This document shows positions 8,181 through 13,823 of a stretch of 13,823 nt of DNA, in pieces. The stretch comes from Candidatus Absconditabacterales bacterium (lineage in GTDB: Bacteria > Patescibacteriota > Gracilibacteria > Absconditabacterales > Absconditicoccaceae): assembly GCA_023228925.1 (NCBI GenBank), contig JALOAF010000027.1, forward strand, positions 1 through 13,823, in the 5' to 3' direction. The position numbers were made by a program, and so were the translations under genes. Every line of letters begins with the position of its first letter. Position 1 is the first letter of the stretch. The notes under the pieces are model-generated. The model worked only from the letters and a program-made list of their open reading frames with translations. It had not been told where the DNA came from and made no database searches.

Positions 8181-9029
8181 TTATTTCTTTTTTCTTTTTG
8201 ACACTATAAACTTGTCTGACCATTTTTTGGTTTTTCTTGTTTTGATTCATGGAGTAACTAATTTTCCAGCAAAAGATTTTGGTCATTTTTTCAATCCTAT
8301 ACTTGAATGTCATTCTCACCCTCCATGTGGATGATCTACAGGATTCATGTTTACTCACAATACTTTTGGTTTTCTTCATAATCGTCTCTGTCTTCAAGCT
8401 TTTCATATTACTATATTTTTATGTTGTTCGTTACCTACTTCTCATATGGTAGCCCAACAGTTTTCATTGAATTTTCTAACTTCTCCCGATGGTAGTTTTA
8501 TAAAAACCAGTCATTGTAAAGTATCTTTTCAAGATATAGTAGCAGAAGTTCATGCAGACTTAATTAATTTTCCTTTTGATAGAGGAGTTATTTCCAAATT
8601 AAACACATTTACTCACTCAGGAATATCTTTTAATTTTTTTCTGTTTCAAGCTTTTATTTCTGATTTTTCTCAACTCATAACTGTTTCTCATAGAGTGATT
8701 CACTTTCGCGCTAAAACGTATCTTTTTTCTCCATCAATATAATTTAATAAAGCTATCCTACAAGTTCTGTATGGATCATATTCTATGCTAGCAACCTTTG
8801 CAGGAATGTCTGCTTTGTCATAACCTCTAAAATCTATCATTCTATACAATCTTTTGTGACCACCTCATCTAGATCTTGTAGTAGTTCTTCATTTATTGTT
8901 TCTTCCTCAAGTTTTACCTAAAAATTTAGTCAAAGACTTTTCTGGTTTTTTGGTAGTAAGATCACTAAAATCATATCATATCATGAATCTTCTTGAAGGA
9001 GTGTATGGTTTATAAGTTTTGATAGCCAT
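8181..9029 (-). CDS. rplB: 50S ribosomal protein L2
   Basis: L2 is a universal large-subunit protein close to the peptidyl-transferase centre and is needed for subunit joining. The 282-residue product starts [20 protein letters not shown]. The OB-fold part includes [20 protein letters not shown] and [20 protein letters not shown]. The SH3-like part includes KLIKSAGTSATISGKDTLQG and [20 protein letters not shown]. The universal motif [17 protein letters not shown] lies at residues 229-245 with two of its glycines coded by UGA. By hand count 21 of 34 glycines are UGA, the highest load in this window. Two Trp residues are TGG. It is strong proof that UGA means Gly and not Trp here. Confidence 0.98.
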
Positions 9030-9068
9030 TACTTGGTTTATAAAATTTAAAGTTTAAGATTTATAAAA

Positions 9069-9410
9069 TTATATTCATAGTTCTATTTTGTCTTTTTTGT
9101 TTAATGTTACTATAGCTTTTTTGTGAGATCTTCTAACTAATTTTCTTTGACTTCTTCACTTGAAAACTACATTAATAATGTTTACTCCAGTAGGAGTTAC
9201 ATTGTAAATGTATTTTATAGCTTGTTTTACATCGTTTTTGTTTGCGTCTTTATGAACTTTAAAAAAATATTGATTATTTGCTTCTTGTAGCTTATAAGTT
9301 TTTTCTGTAATATTTGATCAAAGTATAATATCATAAGGAGATAGTTTTTTTAATGCTTTGGTTTCTGTGCTTTTTTTTGCTCTCCTTTGTAGCTTTTCTT
9401 TATATGTCAT
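9069..9410 (-). CDS. rplW: 50S ribosomal protein L23
   Basis: L23 sits at the exit tunnel and is the docking site for trigger factor and SRP. The 113-residue product has a basic leader (MTYKEKLQRRAKKSTETKAL) ahead of the usual start of the fold, LSPYDIILGSNITEKTYKLQ. That leader makes it slightly longer than the common 95-100 residues. The core continues FFKVHKDANKNDVKQAIKYI, then YNVTPTGVNIINVVFKGRSQ. It ends RSHKKAIVTLNKKDKIELGI. Three glycines are UGA, one of them the next-to-last codon. It lies between rplD (55 bp) and rplB (39 bp). Confidence 0.95.
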
Positions 9411-9465
9411 AAATCAAAGTTTTAAAGTATAAAGTTTAAGATTGTATATCAAACTATATTGATAT

Positions 9466-10095
9466 CTATTTAGTATTTATTTTGTTTAAGGCAGATTCTA
9501 AAAACAATATTTTATTGTACTCCAATAAATCTTTTGGATTTAAATAATCTGCTAATAAATATTTTACATTATTTAAGTTTCTAAATGACTTTATTAGGTT
9601 GATGTTTTTTTCACTCAAAACAAATAAAGTTTTTTCTTTATTTAATCCTATTTTGGTCAAAACATCTAATGCTTCTTTGGTTTTTGGTTCTTTCATGTCA
9701 AAGTCTTTTAGTCAGACAATACTTTTACTTTGTGCCTTTAGCGTTAAAATCCCACTTAAAGCCAAATGTCTAGACTTTTTATTCATAGACTTTGTGTAGT
9801 TTCTTTCGTTTCTAGGTCAAAAAGCTACACCACCTCCCACTCTAATTGGAGATCTTCTATCTCACACTCTAGCATTTCCAGTTCCCTTTTGTCTGTAAAG
9901 TTTTTTTCCAGAACCAGCAACTTCTCATCTTGTTTTTGTATGAGCAATTGGATTACGAGCATTACTTGTTTGTAACAAATAATATTCGTGTATTAAATTA
10001 TGATTTATTTTGTCGTCTGAAAATATCTCATTATTTAATTTTAAATTTGAGACAACTTTTCATGTTTTATCATATATATCTACAGTATATCACAT
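9466..10095 (-). CDS. rplD: 50S ribosomal protein L4
   Basis: L4 extends a loop into the exit tunnel wall of the 50S subunit and in many bacteria also regulates the S10 operon. The 209-residue product starts MGYTVDIYDKTGKVVSNLKL; its second codon is UGA. The conserved tunnel loop reads ARNPIAHTKTRGEVAGSGKK, then LYRQKGTGNARVGDRRSPIR and VGGGVAFGPRNERNYTKSMN. The globular end has SRHLALSGILTLKAQSKSIV and terminates ESALNKINTK. Six glycines are UGA. I chose ATG 10095 because it directly precedes the family-like DIYD strand. It follows rplC by 35 bp. Confidence 0.95.
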
Positions 10096-10130
10096 TTTTT
10101 GGTATAGCTACATATATAAATTTTTGCTTA

Positions 10131-10733
10131 TTAAGCAAATATTTGAATAAAAGAATTGTAAGAACCAGGCACCGAACCCTTTAATACCAACAATTGTTCG
10201 TTATTTTCTATTATTCTATCTATTATTTCTACAGATTTAATGGTAACCCTTTCTGATCACATATGTCCTGCGTGAGGATGTCATTTTTGAACTCTTCTAG
10301 GTTTTCTGTTTCATAAAGATCAAACTTGTCTGTGAAATTTGGATCCATGAGTTTTAGGTCATCATTTTAAGTGAAATCTTTTCATTGCTCATTGAAATCA
10401 TTTTCATTTTGAAGTTCAAACTAAATTGAGCTCCTCTATGCCTTCCAACAAATTAAGATCCAAAACAGCTCATGATTTGTAAGTATCCAAAAAACTATCA
10501 TCTATGTTTTTAAACTCAACAGTCATAGAATATTTTATTTTTTGTCATTTTTTACTATTTGTTTCTTTTTTATTTACTCAAACAACAGCAGCAGAGTATC
10601 AATCCTTTTCAATCGTTTTATATCTTAATAATTCTTGTGGCAACACTTTTAGTATAGTTACTGGTATCATCTTTCAATCTTTCCAAACTCTGGTCATTTC
10701 TTTTTTAGAAACAATTAGTCACGCTTTATTCAT
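10131..10733 (-). CDS. rplC: 50S ribosomal protein L3
   Basis: L3 reaches the peptidyl-transferase centre and is one of the first proteins to bind 23S rRNA. The 200-residue product starts MNKAGLIVSKKEMTRVWKDG with KMIPVTILKVLPQEL following. The signature stretch near residue 95 is GTSKGKGFQGAMKRFHLKGG, then PKTHGSKFHRQVGSLGNRKP and RRVQKGHPHAGHMGSERVTI. The C-terminus has LLVLKGSVPGSYNSFIQIFA. Sixteen glycines are UGA, including a tandem UGA-UGA in KGGP (10359-10364). It is slightly shorter than the usual 205-210. An ATG at 10752 is out of frame and stops quickly, so I chose ATG 10733. Confidence 0.96.
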
Positions 10734-10801
10734 GATTATGTTTTTTATTCATTAATTAAAAGGAAGGCATTGGAGATTTTATAAAAATATATTACAATAC
10801 A

Positions 10802-11125
10802 TTAAAATACCTTTATATCTACCAAAACACCAACCGGTATAGATAGGTTTTGTAGACTTTCCATTGTTTTTGGTCACATTTCTGTAACATCCAACATTCT
10901 AGAATAAGTCATTCTTTCAAATTGTTCTCTAGAGCTTTTATACTTAAAGTTTGATCTTAAAACAGTGTAAAGTTTCCTTTTTTTTGGTAAAGGAATAGGT
11001 CATTTTATTTCTGCTCAAGATTTTACTAAAAGTCCAACAACCTTTCAAACAGAAGATTCTAGTATTTTTACATCATAACTTTTTAGCTTTATTCTTAATT
11101 TTGGTTTTAATTCTTTTTTTGCCAT
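10802..11125 (-). CDS. rpsJ: 30S ribosomal protein S10
   Basis: S10 is a small-subunit head protein and, as NusE, a partner of NusB in transcription antitermination. The 107-residue product starts [20 protein letters not shown]. The conserved loop region reads [20 protein letters not shown], then [20 protein letters not shown]. It ends with [16 protein letters not shown], matching the family's final LxxLxIPxGVxVEIK. Four glycines are UGA. It opens the S10 string, 25 bp after the tuf stop codon and 68 bp before rplC, the widest gap inside the operon. Confidence 0.97.
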
Positions 11126-11150
11126 GAGAACAATTTTTTAAAATTTTAAA

Positions 11151-12323
11151 TTAATTGATTTTTGTAATCACTCCAGCACCAACAGTTCTTCCACCTTCTC
11201 TAATAGCAAACCTCAACCCTTCTTCCATAGCTACTGGATATATTAATTCTACATCTATTTTTGCGTTATCACCAGGCATAATCATTTCTGTACCATCTTT
11301 TAAAGCAATTGAACCTGTAACATCAGTAGTTCTTAAGAAAAATTGTGGTCTGTATCCTGACATAAATGGAGTATGTCTTCCTCCTTCTTCTTTTTTCAAA
11401 ACATAAACTTCAGCTTCAAATTTGTTGTGTGCTTTTACTGTTCATTTTTTGCACAAAACTTGACCTCTTTCAATTTCTTCTTTATCTACTCATCTTAACA
11501 ACAAACCAACATTCATACCAGCATCAGCTTTATCAAAAGCTTTGTGGAACATCTCCACTCCAGTTACAACTGTAATTTTTGGTTCTTTACCCAATCATAA
11601 CAATTCTACTTCATCATTAATTTTAATTGTCCCTCTTTCTATTCTACCTGTAGCAACAGTTCCTCTACCCTTAATAGAAAACACATCTTCAACTGGCATT
11701 AGAAAATCCTTATCAACCTCTCTTACTGGAACAGGGATATAAGAATCTAACGCTGCTAAAAGATCCTCTATTGGTTTTGCTGCACTAGGATCAGTAGGGT
11801 TTTCTGTAGCCTTAAGAGCTGAACCTCTTACTATAGGAGTGTTTGCTCCATCAAAACCATTTTGAGTCAAAATATCTCTAATTTCTTCTTCTACCAAATC
11901 AAGCATGTCTGGATCATCTACCATGTCCGCTTTGTTTATAAACACAACAACTTTTGGAACATTAACTTGTTTTGCTAAAAGAATGTGTTCTCTAGTTTGA
12001 GGCATTGGCCCATCAGTACCAGCAACAACTAAAATAGCTCAATCCATTTGTGCCGCACCAACAATCATATTTTTTACATAGTCGGCATGTCCTGGACAAT
12101 CAATATGAGCATAATGTCTTGTTTCTGTTTCGTATTCAACGTGTCTTGTACTAATAGTAATTCCTCTTGCTTTTTCTTCTGGAGCATTATCAATTTCTGC
12201 ATAATTTTGCGCTTTAGCAAAACCTTTAGCAGCAGAAACAGCAGTGATAGCTGCTGTTAGAGTGGTTTTACCATGATCAACGTGACCAATGGTACCAACA
12301 TTTACATGAACTTTATCAGCCAT
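11151..12323 (-). CDS. tuf: elongation factor Tu
   Basis: EF-Tu is the cytosolic GTPase that brings aminoacyl-tRNA to the ribosomal A site. The 390-residue product has the G domain with GHVDHGKT (residues 13-20, P loop), RGITI (53-57, switch I), DCPGH (75-79, with the catalytic His) and NKAD (130-133). Domain 2 has [13 protein letters not shown], and domain 3 has [20 protein letters not shown] and ends [15 protein letters not shown]. The length is close to the usual 394. Only 4 of about 36 glycines are UGA by hand count, far fewer than in the ribosomal genes, consistent with codon selection in a highly expressed gene. It lies just ahead of rpsJ and after a tRNA cluster, and probably heads the ribosomal transcript or is cotranscribed with it. 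Confidence 0.98.
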
Positions 12324-12591
12324 AATTTTTAATATAATTAAGTAAAATAATTTATTTGTTTTTTCAACAAGTTGTGTACTTGTAATGATCTTCTTTTAAA
12401 TTTCAAGAGTAAATTAAAAAAAAATCTAATTTCTCCAAACTTGGTGGTAAGCATACAACATTAAATTGTTGTGCCCCATCATTTTGGTAGGAAACTTGTT
12501 ACTACAGATAATTAATTTCAGGTCGAAATCATTGTATCGTGTAGTTTAACTTTTTTGTTTGCTTTCCAGCATCTTGTTTTTTGTTTTAATT
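12324..12591 (-). other. leader region between tRNA-Pro and tuf
   Basis: This 268-bp gap has no convincing open frame on either strand. On the minus strand it holds an inverted repeat ACAACA (12472-12467) / TGTTGT (12460-12455) with a 6-nt loop. It also has CCAAGTTTGG upstream of a nine-T run (about 12440-12410), and A/T-only sequence directly before the tuf ATG. It is the likely site of a tuf/S10-operon promoter or 5' leader. Several TTGAAA-like and A/T-rich hexamers occur, but none makes a convincing -35/-10 pair. No known riboswitch was recognised. Confidence 0.35.
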
Positions 12592-12665
12592 TCGGGGATG
12601 CGGGACTCGAACTCGCGACCCCTTGGTCCCAAACCAAGTACTCTAGCCATCTGAGCTAATCCCCG
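12592..12665 (-). tRNA. tRNA-Pro(UGG)
   Basis: Read on the minus strand, the acceptor arm CGGGGAT pairs fully with ATCCCCG, followed by discriminator A; CCA is not encoded. The D-arm begins TAGCTCAGATGGCTAGAG. The anticodon stem CTTGG/CCAAG encloses loop TTTGGGA, giving anticodon UGG (Pro, CCN). The T-arm has GCGAG TTCGAGT CCCGC. All arms pair, so it looks functional. It is the last RNA gene before tuf. Confidence 0.95.
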
Positions 12666-12697
12666 AAGATTTTGTTTTGTTTTTGCCTAATTTACAA

Positions 12698-12773
12698 TGG
12701 TGTGCATAGGTGGATTTGAACTATCGACCTTCCCGATAAATCGGGACGCTCTAACCAACTGAACTATTAATAA
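12698..12773 (-). pseudogene. tRNA-Ile-like repeat unit 4 (degenerate)
   Basis: This unit keeps the tRNA-Ile D-arm (TAGTTCAGTTGGTTAGAGC) and ends in GCACACCA, but its 5' acceptor strand TTATTAA cannot pair with the 3' TATGCAC. The anticodon arm is replaced by the 16-nt palindrome TCCCGATTTATCGGGA. The T-stem is damaged: GATAG against CCACC gives only three pairs. It is farthest from the parental tRNA-Ile, next to tRNA-Pro. It is almost certainly not a decoding tRNA. Confidence 0.75.
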
Positions 12774-12786
12774 TAATTTATTATAC

Positions 12787-12862
12787 TGGTGTGCATAGGT
12801 GGATTTGAACTATAGACCTTCCCGATAAATCGGGACACTCTAACCAACTGAGCTATTAATAA
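12787..12862 (-). pseudogene. tRNA-Ile-like repeat unit 3 (degenerate)
   Basis: Same plan as the other units: TTATTAA in place of the 5' acceptor strand, Ile-like D-arm (GCTC/GAGT here), palindromic anticodon arm, and CCA end. The T-stem is the most damaged, TATAG against CCACC with two pairs, and the 3' acceptor strand reads TATGCAC instead of TATGCCC. The lesions rule out a normal tRNA fold. Confidence 0.75.
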
Positions 12863-12875
12863 CAATTTATTATAC

Positions 12876-12951
12876 TGGTGGGCATAGGTGGACTCGAACC
12901 ACCGACCTTCCCGATAAATCGGGACGCTCTAACCAACTGAACTATTAATAA
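12876..12951 (-). pseudogene. tRNA-Ile-like repeat unit 2
   Basis: This unit is identical to unit 1, including the spacer. The D-arm, variable loop AGGTC, T-arm GGTGG TTCGAGT CCACC and 3' end TATGCCC-A-CCA are those of the intact tRNA-Ile at 13054-13130. The 5' acceptor strand is TTATTAA, which leaves the acceptor stem unpaired. The anticodon arm is TCCCGATTTATCGGGA, one base shorter than normal, with a 6-nt loop if a 5-bp stem is kept. Confidence 0.75.
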
Positions 12952-12964
12952 CAATTTATTATAC

Positions 12965-13040
12965 TGGTGGGCATAGGTGGACTCGAACCACCGACCTTCC
13001 CGATAAATCGGGACGCTCTAACCAACTGAACTATTAATAA
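12965..13040 (-). pseudogene. tRNA-Ile-like repeat unit 1
   Basis: First repeat after the intact tRNA-Ile and the same sequence as unit 2. From the D-arm to the CCA end it matches tRNA-Ile except for a D-stem change (GTTC for GCTC) and the palindromic anticodon arm. The 5' acceptor strand has been replaced by TTATTAA, itself the right half of a hairpin TAATAA-ATTG-TTATTA. With no acceptor stem it should not be a substrate for normal RNase P processing or charging. Confidence 0.75.
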
Positions 13041-13053
13041 CAATTTATTATAC

Positions 13054-13130
13054 TGGTGGGCATAGGTGGACTCGAACCACCGACCTCATCCTTATCAGAG
13101 ATGCGCTCTAACCAACTGAGCTATATGCCC
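13054..13130 (-). tRNA. tRNA-Ile(GAU) with encoded CCA
   Basis: Minus strand: acceptor GGGCATA pairs fully with TATGCCC, followed by discriminator A and an encoded CCA. D-stem GCTC/GAGC, anticodon stem CATCT/GGATG (one T-G pair) with loop CTGATAA giving anticodon GAU, variable loop AGGTC, and T-arm GGTGG TTCGAGT CCACC. All 77 nt fit a canonical functional tRNA. It is the evident parent of the pseudo-tRNA at 13141-13201 and of the tandem repeats that follow it. Confidence 0.96.
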
Positions 13131-13140
13131 TCAATTTTTT

Positions 13141-13201
13141 TTGCTCAACCACCGACCTTCCCGATAGATCGGGACGCTTTAATCAACTGAGCTATATGCC
13201 C
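13141..13201 (-). pseudogene. truncated tRNA-Ile copy with palindromic anticodon arm
   Basis: This copy has the intact tRNA-Ile 5' end (GGGCATATAGCTCAGTTG, then ATTAAAGCG). Next comes the palindrome TCCCGATCTATCGGGA (13174-13159) where the anticodon arm should be, and variable loop AGGTC. It breaks off inside the T-loop (GGTGGTTGAGC) into an A-run that leads to the true tRNA-Ile. The T-stem 3' strand, the 3' acceptor strand and CCA are missing. It complements the downstream units: they lack the 5' acceptor strand and it lacks the 3' one. Confidence 0.75.
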
Positions 13202-13241
13202 TCAAAAGTTGTAATAAAGTTGAAGGTTTTTTGGTTTAATT

Positions 13242-13313
13242 TGCCGGGAGGCAGAATCGAACCACCGACACAAGGCTTTTCAGGCCTCTGCTCTACCTCT
13301 GAGCTACCCCGGC
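13242..13313 (-). tRNA. tRNA-Phe(GAA)
   Basis: Minus strand: acceptor GCCGGGG pairs with TCCCGGC (last pair G-T), then discriminator A; CCA is not encoded. D-arm TAGCTCAGAGGTAGAGC, anticodon stem GAGGC/GCCTT (with a G-T pair) around loop CTGAAAA with anticodon GAA, and T-arm GGTGG TTCGATT CTGCC with wobble pairs. It is the first RNA gene of the cluster. Confidence 0.94.
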
Positions 13314-13466
13314 ATAAATGATAAGATGTTGGTATAATTTTATAATTTAAAGTCGAAAGAGGAATTTAGTTGTTATTTGCAACTATTTTTTGACTCAAAA
13401 AATATTAACTGGATGACTTTATAAAAAAATAAGACTTAATTTCAAGATGAAATTAGTTAAAAATAA
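13314..13466 (-). promoter_or_regulatory. AT-rich gap upstream of the tRNA cluster, possible promoter
   Basis: No gene is visible between the terminator at 13467 and tRNA-Phe. On the minus strand TATAAAATTATACC lies about 20-35 bp before the tRNA 5' end and could supply a -10 element. The matching -35 (TTTCGA or similar) is weak. Because the upstream gene ends in a terminator, a promoter for the tRNA-tuf-ribosomal string is expected here, but the element itself is an inference. Confidence 0.3.
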
Positions 13467-13500
13467 AAAAGTTTCAAAATGTTTGTTTATTGAAACTTTT
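13467..13500 (-). terminator. Rho-independent-type terminator after the right-end gene
   Basis: Read on the minus strand, AAAAGTTTCAA (13500-13490) pairs perfectly with TTGAAACTTTT (13477-13467), 11 bp with a 12-nt loop. The T-rich stretch TTTTTTATTTTT continues past the stem. It lies 22 bp after the stop codon of the right-end ORF and separates it from the tRNA cluster. The stem is AT-rich, as is common in this genome. Confidence 0.6.
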
Positions 13501-13521
13501 ATATATTGTTGCAATGTGTGT

Positions 13522-13823
13522 TTATTTTATATTTATGTTTTTTCTAAGTCTTGTTCTTAGCCAACCAGAAATTGGTACTTGAACCATTTCAGAACCACCA
13601 GAAGGAGTTCTAATATATCTGTATCCATCTGGATCTACTCTAAGTCCAGTTTCTCGACATATTTTTCTTCCTCTTATAAATCGGTTGTATTCTGTTCATC
13701 TAGGATTTTTAAATACTCAAACTATTCAAAGATCTTTTGCTTCTTCAAGCTCTAGTTTTCTTTTTGGGTAATCAAATCTTTTGTATCATTTTAATCTTTG
13801 TGCCTGTTTTTGTTGTTGTGCTT
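13522..13823 (-). CDS. unidentified basic protein, C-terminal part (start outside window)
   Basis: An open frame enters from the right edge and stops at TAA 13524-13522, giving 99 residues. Four in-frame UGA codons lie between well-formed sequence, so it too needs UGA=Gly. I do not recognise the family. Visible features: a Gln-rich start (AQQQKQAQRL), a charged segment FDYPKRKLELEEAKDLGIVG, then FKNPRGTEYNRFIRGRKICR. A compact end reads RVDPDGYRYIRTPSGGSEMV and then QVPISGWLRTRLRKNINIK. Overall it is strongly basic with aromatic residues, which would suit nucleic-acid or ribosome binding, but that is a guess. A terminator follows, so it is probably not part of the ribosomal operon. Confidence 0.75.

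Larger units (their letters stand above)
12698..13053 (-). repeat. four tandem 89-bp tRNA-Ile-derived repeats
   Basis: Four head-to-tail units of exactly 89 bp (12698-12786, 12787-12875, 12876-12964, 12965-13053) follow the CCA end of tRNA-Ile. Each unit, on the minus strand, is GTATAATAAATTG-type AT-rich spacer, then a tRNA-Ile-like body whose anticodon arm is a palindrome, then a CCA end. The two units nearest tRNA-Ile (12876-13053) are identical base for base; the two farther ones differ from them mainly in the T-arm and 3' acceptor strand. The body is clearly copied from the neighbouring tRNA-Ile, apart from the anticodon arm and 5' acceptor strand. The exact period points to tandem duplication. 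Confidence 0.9.

Noticed and set aside
8167..8406. Minus-strand 79-residue ORF overlapping the 3' end of rplB
   Set aside because: It is in a different frame from L2, and the L2 frame over the same bases encodes the universal HPHGGGEGH motif.
9599..10755. Plus-strand ORFs across rplD and rplC
   Set aside because: Antisense shadows of genes clearly coding on the minus strand under code 25.
317..12323. Massive pseudogenisation or sequencing error explaining the stop codons
   Set aside because: All interruptions are TGA, never TAA or TAG, frames stay intact across each gene, and the interrupted sites are conserved glycines.
12324..12420. A defined -35/-10 promoter for tuf
   Set aside because: Many A/T-rich hexamers resemble promoter elements, but none has both boxes at good spacing, so no specific site is claimed.
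12698..13201. CRISPR array
   Set aside because: The 89-bp units abut without unique spacers and the repeated sequence is recognisably tRNA-Ile.
13366..13391. Hairpin TAGTTG/CAACTA followed by TTTTTT on the plus strand
   Set aside because: It looks like a small plus-strand terminator, but no plus-strand gene lies upstream and the stem is only 6 bp; treated as chance in AT-rich sequence.

Overview
This window is the core ribosomal-protein locus of a low-GC bacterium that reads UGA as glycine (genetic code 25). Every protein gene on the minus strand is interrupted by in-frame TGA. Once TGA is read as Gly and only TAA/TAG as stop, each becomes a full-length conserved protein with glycine where the family is invariant, for example L2 HPHGGGEGH, S3 MGQKVNPIG and L14 ADNTGA. 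Trp is still coded by TGG, which argues against the UGA=Trp codes. This code is known from candidate phyla Absconditabacteria (SR1) and Gracilibacteria (BD1-5); the window alone does not separate the two.

Layout, in the direction of transcription (minus strand, right to left). 13823-13522: the 3' end of an unrecognised small basic protein, followed by a terminator. 13313-12592: a tRNA cluster with tRNA-Phe(GAA), a broken tRNA-Ile copy, an intact tRNA-Ile(GAU), four tandem 89-bp tRNA-Ile-derived repeats, and tRNA-Pro(UGG). 12323-11151: tuf (EF-Tu). 11125-317: a 21-gene S10-spc type string: rpsJ, rplC, rplD, rplW, rplB, rpsS, rplV, rpsC, rplP, rpmC, rpsQ, rplN, rplX, rplE, rpsN, rpsH, rplF, rplR, rpsE, rplO, secY. 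rpmD (L30), usually between rpsE and rplO, is absent. The genes are separated by about 8-70 bp or overlap (rpmC/rpsQ), with no terminator found inside, so they look like one transcription unit. It ends at a Rho-independent-type terminator just after secY. 1-266 holds a second, plus-strand terminator and a compact set of nested palindromes.

The genes together make ribosome subunits, the elongation factor that delivers aminoacyl-tRNA, a few tRNAs, and the SecY translocon through which nascent membrane proteins leave the ribosome. No gene has a recognisable Shine-Dalgarno sequence; leaders are A/T-only or nearly so.

The least ordinary part is the tRNA-Ile-derived array at 12698-13201. The D-arm, T-arm and CCA end are kept, but the anticodon arm is replaced by a perfect palindrome and, in four units, the 5' acceptor strand is replaced by AT-rich sequence. 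All coordinates, translations and codon counts were made by hand reading.
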